Below, one piece after another: positions 25,770-34,264 of a DNA stretch of 64,000 nt (position 1 is the first letter of the stretch; every line of letters begins with the position of its first letter). The DNA is taken from positions 351,153-415,152 of the forward strand of contig NZ_JAUQSY010000005.1 of the NCBI RefSeq assembly GCF_030580865.1. Reading direction: 5' to 3'. This DNA is from Hymenobacter aranciens. Lineage in GTDB: Bacteria > Bacteroidota > Bacteroidia > Cytophagales > Hymenobacteraceae. The notes under the pieces were generated by a model that saw only the letters and a program-made list of their open reading frames with translations, ran no database searches and was not told the origin of the DNA. A program made the position numbers and the translations under genes.

Positions 25770-26234
25770 ATGGCTCTCAAAGAAACCATCGACGCCGCTA
25801 TCAAACAGGCCATGCTGGCCAAAGACAAAGTGCGGCTCACCACGCTCCGCAGCATCAAATCGCAAATCATGCTGGCTGAAACCGCCGAGGGCGCCAGCAC
25901 CGACGGCCTCAGCGCCGATGCCGAGCTGAAAATGCTCAACAAGGCCGCCAAGCAGCGTCGTGACGCTGCCGCTATCTACAAAGAACAGTTCCGCTCCGAG
26001 CTTGAAGCCAACGAACTGGCCGAGCTGGCCATCATCGAAGAATTCCTGCCCAAGCAGCTTTCCGAAGCCGAACTGGTGGAGCATCTGGTGGTTATCATTC
26101 AGCGTGTGGGCGCCACCGGCCCGTCCGATATGGGTAAGGTGATGGGCGTAGCCGCCCGCGAGCTGTCGGGTAAGGCCGATGGCAAGCGCATTTCAGAAGT
26201 GCTGAGCCACCTGCTGAACAATACAAACGTGTAG
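25770..26234 (+). CDS. GatB/YqeY domain protein
   Basis: 154 residues covering the whole YqeY fold: ALKETIDAAIKQAMLAKDKVRLTTLRSI at the start and DMGKVMGVAARELSGKADGKRISEVLSHLL at the end, related to the tRNA-binding tail of GatB. The stand-alone protein is widespread, with a proposed tRNA or amidotransferase link, but function is unproven. Precedes cvpA, separated by a palindrome. Confidence 0.93.
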   Translation: MALKETIDAAIKQAMLAKDKVRLTTLRSIKSQIMLAETAEGASTDGLSADAELKMLNKAAKQRRDAAAIYKEQFRSELEANELAELAIIEEFLPKQLSEAELVEHLVVIIQRVGATGPSDMGKVMGVAARELSGKADGKRISEVLSHLLNNTNV

Positions 26235-26243
26235 TAAAATGAG

Positions 26244-26309
26244 TTACGGGTTTTGAATGATAAGTTATTGGTCCGTTTGGAGCAACAACTCATCATTCAA
26301 AACCCGTAA
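26244..26309. repeat. 27-base inverted repeat between yqeY and cvpA
   Basis: Arms 26244-26270 and 26283-26309 match at 25 of 27 positions around a 12-base spacer; outer 18 bases (TTACGGGTTTTGAATGAT) are perfect. It ends 16 bases before the cvpA start. Could be a terminator for yqeY or a small mobile repeat. Confidence 0.8.
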
Positions 26310-26325
26310 TTTCGAAACGCAAGAA

Positions 26326-26856
26326 ATGACCGCGCTTGATATCCTGCTGCTGCTGCCTTTGGGTATCGGGGCCGTGAAGGGCTACCGGCGGGGGCTGGTG
26401 CTGGAAGTGGCTTCACTGCTGGCTTTTGTGTTGGCGGTAGTAGGCGGGTTGAGTTTGTTGTCGGCCGCTGTGCCGCTGGTGCGGCACTACGTAGGCGATG
26501 CGTTCGGAATGCTGCCGCTGCTGTCGTTTGCGCTGGTATTCATTGCCATTATGTGGGGCGTGCATCTGCTGGGCGGGCTGCTCAAAACGGCCGTCCACCT
26601 GACGCCATTGGGCGTGCTCGACAATCTGCTGGGCGGTGCCGCCGGCGTGCTGAAGTGGGTGCTGGGCCTGAGCTTATTGCTCCACGGCACCGGCCTGGCG
26701 GGGCTGCGGCTGCTCTCGCCCCAGCTGGTGGCGGGGTCGCAGGTGTTGCCTTTCGTGCAGCAAGCCACCCCATTGGCTTTGCAGCTGACTGGCTACGTGC
26801 TGCCCTTTGCCCAGGACCTGCTGGCCCGCATGAAACTAGCCTTCCTGAAAAGCTAA
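26326..26856 (+). CDS. CvpA family membrane protein
   Basis: 176 residues with four hydrophobic helices and the CvpA start MTALDILLLLPLGIGAVKGYRRGLVLEV. CvpA-type inner-membrane proteins were found through colicin V production and affect envelope stress resistance; the mechanism is not settled. ATG at 26326 is used because upstream codons fall in the inverted repeat. Six bases separate it from the amidotransferase gene, suggesting one operon. Confidence 0.9.
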   Translation: MTALDILLLLPLGIGAVKGYRRGLVLEVASLLAFVLAVVGGLSLLSAAVPLVRHYVGDAFGMLPLLSFALVFIAIMWGVHLLGGLLKTAVHLTPLGVLDNLLGGAAGVLKWVLGLSLLLHGTGLAGLRLLSPQLVAGSQVLPFVQQATPLALQLTGYVLPFAQDLLARMKLAFLKS

Positions 26857-26862
26857 TCCGCC

Positions 26863-27462
26863 GTGCGCCTATTGCTGCTCGATAATTTCGATTCCTTCAC
26901 CTTCACCCTGGCCGACTACCTACGGCAGCTGGGCGCAGAGGTGCTGGTGCGTCGCAACGACACGCCTTTGGCAGAAATACAGGCGCTGAAATTTGATGGC
27001 ATTGTACTGTCGCCCGGCCCCGGCGTGCCCGCCGCCGCCGGTGTGATGCCCGCCGTCATCGAGGCGTATTACCAACGGCTGCCCATGCTGGGCGTCTGCC
27101 TGGGTCATCAGGCGCTGGGCGATTTTTTTGGGGCCAGCGTGGTGCGGGCCACCCGGCCCATGCACGGCAAAACGTCGGATATTCAGCACGAAGACGGCAG
27201 TTATCTGTTTGCCGGGCTGCCCGCCAGCTTTGCCGTCACCCGTTACCACTCATTGGTATTGCAGCCACCGCTGCCCGCTGCACTGGAACCCTTGGCCCAC
27301 ACCGCCGATGCTACGGCCGAGGTAATGGCGTTTCGCCACCGCAGCCTGCCGCTCTACGGCGTGCAGTTTCATCCCGAAGCCCTGCTCACGGCCCACGGCC
27401 TGGCAATTTTGGCGAATTGGCTGCGTTGTTGTATCATTGTTAACTCCGCTTCGGGCCACTAG
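26863..27462 (+). CDS. Anthranilate/aminodeoxychorismate synthase glutamine amidotransferase
   Basis: 199-residue class I glutamine amidotransferase starting at GTG. Nucleophile Cys79 in GVCLGHQALGDFFGA; His and Glu of the triad in GVQFHPEALLTAHG; also DNFDSFT at the start and SPGPGVP. It supplies ammonia to TrpE or PabB, whose genes are not here, so trpG and pabA cannot be distinguished. The C-terminal RCCIIVNSASGH adds a short extension. Confidence 0.9.
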   Translation: MRLLLLDNFDSFTFTLADYLRQLGAEVLVRRNDTPLAEIQALKFDGIVLSPGPGVPAAAGVMPAVIEAYYQRLPMLGVCLGHQALGDFFGASVVRATRPMHGKTSDIQHEDGSYLFAGLPASFAVTRYHSLVLQPPLPAALEPLAHTADATAEVMAFRHRSLPLYGVQFHPEALLTAHGLAILANWLRCCIIVNSASGH

Positions 27463-27569
27463 TGGCAGGTATTTGAACACGAATAGCTTAGCGGAATTCC
27501 AGAACACTATGCGCCCTGCGTAGTTACTGCGTCTGCCCCCATTCTGCTTCGAGCTTCTAGATTAAGAAC

Positions 27570-28352
27570 ATGGAATTGCGCCGCCAGCACCAGCACGGTT
27601 ATGAGTACGTTGACGAAGGCCACGGCCCGGTGTTGCTGCTGCTCCACGGATTATTCGGCGCGCTCAGCAACTGGCAGGATGTGGTAAATGAGTTTTCGGC
27701 TGACTATCGGGTGGTTATCCCGCTACTGCCCGTGTACAACATGCCGCTGACTCAGGCCGGGGTACCAGGCCTAGTGGCCTACGTTGAGGGTTTCGTAGCG
27801 GCCTGTCAGCTCCCGACTTCCTTCACCGTGCTCGGCAACTCGCTGGGCGGGCACATTGCCCTGGTATACACCCTCAATAATCCGCAGCGTGTGAGCCGCT
27901 TGGTGCTCACCGGCAGCAGCGGCCTGTTTGAGGACTCAATGGGCGGCTCCTTCCCCAAGCGCGGCAACTACGCCTACGTGAAGGAGCGGGTGGGCTACAC
28001 GTTTTATGACCCGAACATCGCCACGCAGGAGCTGGTAGACGAAGTGTTCAACGTTACCAATTCCAATTCCAAGTGCCTGCGCATTATTTCAATAGCCCGG
28101 TCGGCCCAACGCCATAACCTCGGCAAGGAGCTGGCCCGTATCAAGGTGCCGGCGCTGCTGGTGTGGGGCCTGAATGACACCATCACGCCGCCCTCGGTAG
28201 CGCACGAGTTCGAACGCTTGTTGCCGCAGGCCGAACTGCGGTTTCTCGACCACTGCGGACACGCGCCAATGATGGAGCGCCCGGTTGCTTTCAACCGCTA
28301 CCTGCGGCAGTTTTTGCGTACTACCCAAACCGCCGCGCTGCCGGCTCACTAG
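27570..28352 (+). CDS. Alpha/beta hydrolase
   Basis: 260 residues with the full fold: oxyanion LLLHGLFGALSNW, nucleophile Ser91 (LGNSLGGHIAL), Asp203 (WGLNDTITPP) and His231 (HCGHAPMMERP). Cytosolic, likely esterase or C-C hydrolase of unknown substrate. The same gene next to CBS and nadK genes is common in this phylum. Stands alone between the amidotransferase and the CBS gene. Confidence 0.9.
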   Translation: MELRRQHQHGYEYVDEGHGPVLLLLHGLFGALSNWQDVVNEFSADYRVVIPLLPVYNMPLTQAGVPGLVAYVEGFVAACQLPTSFTVLGNSLGGHIALVYTLNNPQRVSRLVLTGSSGLFEDSMGGSFPKRGNYAYVKERVGYTFYDPNIATQELVDEVFNVTNSNSKCLRIISIARSAQRHNLGKELARIKVPALLVWGLNDTITPPSVAHEFERLLPQAELRFLDHCGHAPMMERPVAFNRYLRQFLRTTQTAALPAH

Positions 28353-28457
28353 CCGCCCTGCTAGCTGGTCGGCTTGATTTTTGCCCGCAAGCAAACTTTT
28401 ACTGCTAATTGGCAGTCTATTTAGTTGCCACTGGCTGTTTTACTTTCTGCTTTGTCC

Positions 28458-29132
28458 ATGCCCGCTCTGCTCGCCGAAGATTTACTCAACGAAATGATTC
28501 CGCCCCTTAAGGGAACGGACTCTGCTGCCAAGGCAGCCCGCTGGCTCGACGAGTTTCACGTGGGCCAGTTGCCGGTACTCGACAATCGGCACTACCGCGG
28601 CCTCGTGACCGAAGCCGACCTAGCCGATTTCGACGACCCCAACACCTTGCTCTCGGAGCTGCCCCTTGGCTTCGCCGATACCTACGTGCGCCCTGACCAG
28701 CACTTTTACCGTGTCATGGAACTGGCCATTCAGAATAAAATTCAGCTCGTGCCCGTGGTCGATGCCCAGCACGAGTATGCCGGTGTAGTCACCATCAGCG
28801 ACGCGCTTGCGGCCTTCGGGCAGCAGCCGGCTGGCGGGCAGGGTGCCATCATCGTGCTCACGATGGAGGAACGCGACTACTCGCTGTCGCAAATCAGCCG
28901 CTACGTCGAAGAAAACAACGCCAAAATCCTGCACGCCCACGTGGCCCAGGACGAAAACGACCCCTACCGCGTCCGCCTCACCCTCAAGTTGAATACCAAC
29001 AACATGGCCAGCATCACGGCCACGCTGGAGCGCTTCGGCTACGTTGTCACGGCGCAGTTCAACGGCACCGCCGCCCTGGGTGAAGACGAGCACGAGCGCT
29101 ACGACGCCCTGCTCCGCTACCTGAGCATCTAG
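28458..29132 (+). CDS. CBS-domain protein
   Basis: 224 residues: a pair of CBS motifs (about 1-125; GTDSAAKAARWLDEFHVGQLPVLD and VMELAIQNKIQLVPVVD..YAGVVTISDAL) followed by an ACT-like region (LTMEERDYSLSQISRYVEENNAKIL). CBS pairs bind adenine nucleotides. ATG at 28458 preferred over one 33 bases upstream because homologous starts begin near the motif. Directly upstream of the barrel and NAD kinase genes, so a nucleotide-sensing role is possible. Confidence 0.85.
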   Translation: MPALLAEDLLNEMIPPLKGTDSAAKAARWLDEFHVGQLPVLDNRHYRGLVTEADLADFDDPNTLLSELPLGFADTYVRPDQHFYRVMELAIQNKIQLVPVVDAQHEYAGVVTISDALAAFGQQPAGGQGAIIVLTMEERDYSLSQISRYVEENNAKILHAHVAQDENDPYRVRLTLKLNTNNMASITATLERFGYVVTAQFNGTAALGEDEHERYDALLRYLSI

Positions 29133-29145
29133 CTAATTTAGCCGG

Positions 29146-30597
29146 GTGCTAGGTTTATTATTGTCCCTGCGGGTGCTGCTGGCGGGCCTGCTGCCCACGC
29201 CGCCCGATACCGTGCCACGCCCGTTACCGCCCGTAGTGGTGCCCGCCGACACGCTGGTGCGCATCCAACCCTGTCCCGGGCTGGCCACGGCCCGTGTCAG
29301 CGGTATTCTCTTTGCCGGGAACAATGTAACCAGGGAGCGCATTCTGCGAGCCGAGCTTGATTTTCACGAAGGCGACAGCTTATCGCAGGCCGACCTGCAG
29401 GCCCGGCTCGAAGCTAACCGCCGCCGCCTGTTCAACCTGCAGCTTTTCCATACGGTGCTGGCGCAGGCCACCTGCCGCAATGGCCAGCTCACCGTGCTGT
29501 TTGCCGTGCAGGAGCGGCATTATACCTTTCCCGTTCCCATCTTCTCGCTGGCCGACCGCAACTTCCAGGCTTGGCGCAACCGCTCCGACCGCTGGCAGCG
29601 CCTCGACTACGGCATGCACCTGCTCCGTACCAACTTCCGCGGCCGCAACGAGCAGGTAATTGCCAACCTACAGCTCGGCTTCAACCGCAAATACGAGCTG
29701 TTCTACGAAGCGCCCGGCCTGGGCCGCTACCGCCGCCTGGGCTTCGGCGTCGGTATTTCCTATTACCAAAGCCGCAGCCTCGACTACATCACCCGCGACG
29801 ACCGACTAGTGCCGCTGCGCGCCGAAACCGGCTTCCCCATCCAGCGCTTTTACACCTCGGGCGGCCTGCGGCTGCGCCACACCGTCAACTTTCTCTCGGC
29901 CATTGACGTGGCCTACCACCACGAGCAAATCAGCGAGGCAATCAACGATTCGAACCCCAGATACTTCCAAAATCAAACCCGTCGGGAATACTTGGAGTTC
30001 AGTTTGGTTAATACCCTCAATCAGCGCAATACCTTTGCCTACCCGCTCACCGGCCAATACGCTCAGGCTGCGCTGTTGCACCGCGTGTTTCTAGATAATC
30101 AAACGCCCGGTCTCACCACCTTCCGCCTGCGCTATGCTAAATATGTGTCGCTGGGCCACCGCTTCTATTATAGTGCAGGTGTGAGCGGCCAGGCCCGCCT
30201 CACCCGCAGCCTTAGCTACGCCGATGCCCATGCCCTCGGCTACGACGCCATGGTGCGGGGCTACGATGCCTATGTGATTGATGGCCGGCACTATGCCCTG
30301 CTGCAGCAGGGCGTTTCTTTCCGGCCTTTCAAGGCCAGCCAAATTCATCTGGGCTTTATCGACGACCCGAAACTTAACACGATTCCCCTGGCGCTGTACC
30401 TGAACGTCTTTGGCGACGCTGGCTACGTCGACAACCCTAACCCGCTTCCGCAAAACCAGCTGCCCAATCGGCTGTTAAGTGCGGCCGGCTTAGGTTTGCA
30501 CGTCGTCACGTACTACGACTGGGTCTTCACCCTCGAATACACCCTCAACCGCCTCGGCGAAACCGGCTATTTTATTCGCACAGCTTTTCCTATCTAA
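29146..30597 (+). CDS. BamA/TamA-like outer-membrane protein with one POTRA domain
   Basis: 483 residues starting at GTG with a hydrophobic N-terminus. One POTRA-like domain (about 48-125: VSGILFAGNNVTRERILRAEL...GDSLSQADLQARLEANRRRLFNLQLF) precedes a beta-barrel ending in FIRTAFPI with an aromatic near the end. Similar to the surface-antigen/BamA family but much shorter than BamA; no TamB gene adjacent. 13 bases after the CBS gene and 37 before nadK, so possibly co-transcribed. Role in outer-membrane insertion or lipid transport is inference. Confidence 0.8.
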   Translation: MLGLLLSLRVLLAGLLPTPPDTVPRPLPPVVVPADTLVRIQPCPGLATARVSGILFAGNNVTRERILRAELDFHEGDSLSQADLQARLEANRRRLFNLQLFHTVLAQATCRNGQLTVLFAVQERHYTFPVPIFSLADRNFQAWRNRSDRWQRLDYGMHLLRTNFRGRNEQVIANLQLGFNRKYELFYEAPGLGRYRRLGFGVGISYYQSRSLDYITRDDRLVPLRAETGFPIQRFYTSGGLRLRHTVNFLSAIDVAYHHEQISEAINDSNPRYFQNQTRREYLEFSLVNTLNQRNTFAYPLTGQYAQAALLHRVFLDNQTPGLTTFRLRYAKYVSLGHRFYYSAGVSGQARLTRSLSYADAHALGYDAMVRGYDAYVIDGRHYALLQQGVSFRPFKASQIHLGFIDDPKLNTIPLALYLNVFGDAGYVDNPNPLPQNQLPNRLLSAAGLGLHVVTYYDWVFTLEYTLNRLGETGYFIRTAFPI

Positions 30598-30634
30598 TCA
30601 GTGATTTACGGTTGTTGCCTGATTATCCAGCCTT

Positions 30635-31528
30635 ATGAAAATCGCCATCCTCGGTAAGCCCTTCGACGATGCTGCCGTGCCCTTCATGCAGGCCCTGCTC
30701 GACGACCTCGCCGCTCGCCGGGCCGAGGTCCGCATCGGCGAAAGCTTCCGCACTTACCTTACCAACCGGGTGAACCTGCCCGCCCAGTTCACCGAGTTCC
30801 GGCGCGGCGACTCCCTGCGAGGCGTACAGTTCGTGCTCAGCATCGGCGGCGATGGCACCCTGCTCGATACCGTTACGTACGTCGGCAGCCTGCAAATCCC
30901 TATTCTCGGCATTCACGTTGGCCGGCTGGGCTTCTTGGCCACCATCACCCCCGACCGTGTCGCGCAGGCCATTGATGCCCTGTTCAAAGGACACTTCACC
31001 ATCGAAGAGCGCAGCCTCATCCGCGTCGATACCGACCCCGACGTATTCGGCAGCCTCAACTTTGCCCTCAACGAATTTAGTATTCTCAAGCGTGATACCT
31101 CATCCATGATTGTCGTACACACGTACATCGATGGCGAGTATCTCAATTCGTACTGGGCCGATGGCTTGGTGGTAGCCACGCCCACCGGCTCCACCGGCTA
31201 TTCGCTCAGCTGCGGCGGGCCGGTAATGCTGCCCCAAACCAACAATTTTATTATCGCTCCCGTATGTCCCCACAATTTAAACGTGCGGCCACTCGTTGTG
31301 TCGGACCAAAGCGTAATTTCGTTTGAAGTAGAAAGCCGCACCACCAACTATATGCTCGCGCTCGATTCGCGCTCCCTACCCATCGAAACCACTGTGCAGA
31401 TTGCCGTTCGACGTGAGAATTTTAATGCCCGCCTGGTCAAGCTTAACCACGTTAATTTTCTAAGTACCTTACGTAGTAAACTTAACTGGGGCCTCGACCG
31501 CCGCAATCCGGCGGGCATGCAGGCATAG
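30635..31528 (+). CDS. nadK: NAD kinase
   Basis: 297 residues. Phosphorylates NAD to NADP with ATP. GGDGTLLDTVTYVG carries the catalytic GGDGT motif; NEFSILKRD, TPTGSTGYSLSCGGP and ICPHN-type VCPHNLNVRPLVV complete the signature. Begins MKIAILGKPF. Upstream neighbour encodes the BamA-like barrel, downstream a DUF6089 protein. Confidence 0.96.
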   Translation: MKIAILGKPFDDAAVPFMQALLDDLAARRAEVRIGESFRTYLTNRVNLPAQFTEFRRGDSLRGVQFVLSIGGDGTLLDTVTYVGSLQIPILGIHVGRLGFLATITPDRVAQAIDALFKGHFTIEERSLIRVDTDPDVFGSLNFALNEFSILKRDTSSMIVVHTYIDGEYLNSYWADGLVVATPTGSTGYSLSCGGPVMLPQTNNFIIAPVCPHNLNVRPLVVSDQSVISFEVESRTTNYMLALDSRSLPIETTVQIAVRRENFNARLVKLNHVNFLSTLRSKLNWGLDRRNPAGMQA

Positions 31529-31586
31529 TTACAGAGGTTTTTTGTGAAAAAAAAGGTGAAAAGTTTTTTTAGTTCCCAATAAGCCT

Positions 31587-31594
31587 TACTTTTG
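31587..31594 (+). promoter_or_regulatory. -7 box upstream of the first DUF6089 gene
   Basis: TACTTTTG fits TAnnTTTG, 72 bases before the start codon at 31666. No clear -33 partner. Confidence 0.45.
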
Positions 31595-31665
31595 TCTCCG
31601 TCTGAAACTGTGTCCGCACTGCTTCGTACCCTACACCTGACTTTTGCATCCCATTTTTGCGCCTT

Positions 31666-32583
31666 ATGAAAAATATCTTCACGTATCCTACAGCTCTTCT
31701 CTTAGGGTTGGGCCTGCTGGCCGCTCCGAAGGCGGAGGCGCAGCAGTTTAGCAAGCGGAAAAAGTACAACTCCGTTGGTTTCAGCCTGAACGCCATGAAC
31801 TATTTTGGCGACGTTACCCCACAGACCAACTTCACTAGCTTCCGTTTTGGTGCCACCCGTCCTAACGTCGGTGTATCCATCACGCGTCGCTTCACGCCGC
31901 GGGTGTCGGGGCGTCTGGCATTGTCGTACGGCCGCATCACTGGTGATGACTCGAAAGCAGCTGACTCGGGCGACCCGGACGCTGTGTTCCGCTACAACCG
32001 CAACATGAGCTTCCGCAACGACATTCTGGAAGTCTCGGGCGTTGTTATCGTTGACCTGATTGAAAACCGCAACAACTACCTGAAACGTCCGGACTTCGTG
32101 CCCTACGTGTTCGCTGGTGTTGCCGGCTTCTACCACGACCCCAAAGGCCTCTACAAAAACGGCGAATACGTAAGCCTGGCCAACCTGAAAACCGAAGGCC
32201 AGTCGAGCGGCTATGGCCAGACGCAGTTCTCCATTCCTTTCGGGGGTGGCGTACGCTACCGCATCAACCGCAACTTTGACGCGAGCCTGGAAATCGGCTG
32301 GCGCAAAACCTTCACCGACTACCTCGATGACGTAAGCGGTACCTATGCTGCCGCTGGTGCACTCACGACGGAGCAGCAGATTTACTTCGGCGGTGGCCGT
32401 GACGTAGGAGGTACCTTCGATAACAAAGGTGGCATCACCCGCACCCGTGCCGGTCAGTTTGCTGACTTTGATACGCCTGGTGCCAAGCGTGGTAACGAAA
32501 GCGATACCGACTGGTACATTGTGACCGGCCTGTCGTTGAACTACATTCTGACGCCGCGCATTAAGAACCCGAAATTCCGCTAG
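31666..32583 (+). CDS. DUF6089 outer-membrane protein
   Basis: 305 residues. Signal peptide (to APKAEAQ), then a small beta-barrel of alternating strands: YNSVGFSLNAMNYFGDVTP, RPNVGVSITRRFTPRVSG, YLKRPDFVPYVFAGVAGFYH, FSIPFGGGVRYRINRNFD. The family is common in Bacteroidota next to uppS/bamA genes, with no defined function; a barrel client or accessory of the BAM machinery is a fair guess. Start at 31666 (MKNIFTY) gives the signal peptide. A second family member follows. Confidence 0.85.
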   Translation: MKNIFTYPTALLLGLGLLAAPKAEAQQFSKRKKYNSVGFSLNAMNYFGDVTPQTNFTSFRFGATRPNVGVSITRRFTPRVSGRLALSYGRITGDDSKAADSGDPDAVFRYNRNMSFRNDILEVSGVVIVDLIENRNNYLKRPDFVPYVFAGVAGFYHDPKGLYKNGEYVSLANLKTEGQSSGYGQTQFSIPFGGGVRYRINRNFDASLEIGWRKTFTDYLDDVSGTYAAAGALTTEQQIYFGGGRDVGGTFDNKGGITRTRAGQFADFDTPGAKRGNESDTDWYIVTGLSLNYILTPRIKNPKFR

Positions 32584-32624
32584 CCGACTGTCGTTGGCTG
32601 CATGTTCCACTATTCAGTCAGCTA

Positions 32625-33374
32625 ATGACCTATTCGGCTGTTTACCGCACACTCCTCGCTTGCTCCCTGCAGGCGGGGAGTGTGTTTTTTTGTGCCACCG
32701 CCTTCGCACAGCATACGAGTGAAGTAGGCCTCGGCCTTGGCGCCACGAATTACAAGGGCGAAGTTTCGCCGCAGTATCAATTTCAAAATAACCGGCCAGC
32801 TTTTACGGCCTTTTATCGCCGCGATGTATCGGTGCCCATCACCCTGCGTGGCGCGTTTACGGCGGGCCTGCTCCGCGCCGACGATGGCAACGTGACGGGC
32901 GTCAACGGCGGGGTGCCGCCGCTGCAAGCTTACCGGCAAGCCAATACCAAGGGCAATTTGCTGGAGGCGTCGGTAGTGGTGGAATATAATTTCCTGGATT
33001 ACCACTACCGTAAGGACAAGCTTCACTTTACGCCCTACTTGTTTGCGGGGCTCGCGGGCTTCCGGGCCAGCACTACCACCGTGAGCACTACTCTGGGTGG
33101 CAATTACAACCAGAAGGGTGATTTCTTTGGCTTGGCTATTCCTGTTGGCGTAGGGTTTAAATATGCCCTTTCGGAGTTTATCAACCTGGGGTTGGAGTTT
33201 GGGGCGCGTAAAGCTTTCACCGACCAACTAGACCACCTTAGTGAACAGGATGCCTTGCTGGTGAATAGCCATGACCAGGACTGGTATTATTACAACGGTT
33301 TCAGCCTGTCTTATACGTTCTATAAGATTCGCTGCCCCGACCAGTACAAGAAAAATAAAAAGCTGCTGCAGTAG
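32625..33374 (+). CDS. DUF6089-type outer-membrane protein, second copy
   Basis: 249 residues with signal peptide (to TAFAQ) and the same strand pattern as its upstream neighbour: EVGLGLGATNYKGEVSP, YRRDVSVPITLRGAFTAG, KLHFTPYLFAGLAGFRAS, FGLAIPVGVGFKYALSEFINLGLE, split over the barrel. Shorter than copy one. The two probably arose by duplication. Precedes uppS by 129 bases. Confidence 0.83.
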   Translation: MTYSAVYRTLLACSLQAGSVFFCATAFAQHTSEVGLGLGATNYKGEVSPQYQFQNNRPAFTAFYRRDVSVPITLRGAFTAGLLRADDGNVTGVNGGVPPLQAYRQANTKGNLLEASVVVEYNFLDYHYRKDKLHFTPYLFAGLAGFRASTTTVSTTLGGNYNQKGDFFGLAIPVGVGFKYALSEFINLGLEFGARKAFTDQLDHLSEQDALLVNSHDQDWYYYNGFSLSYTFYKIRCPDQYKKNKKLLQ

Positions 33375-33503
33375 TGCCGAATTCGCCCCGGACAGGACGT
33401 TAGCGGCTATTTCAGTTGATGCTGGCGGTGACTGACTGGCGAAAAATCGGTGCAAGTGCAACCATTTCCGTAACTTGCGGCCTCTTTTACCGAAACCGTA
33501 AGG

Positions 33504-34250
<747 letters not shown>

Positions 34251-34264
34251 AAAAAGTAATTGCA

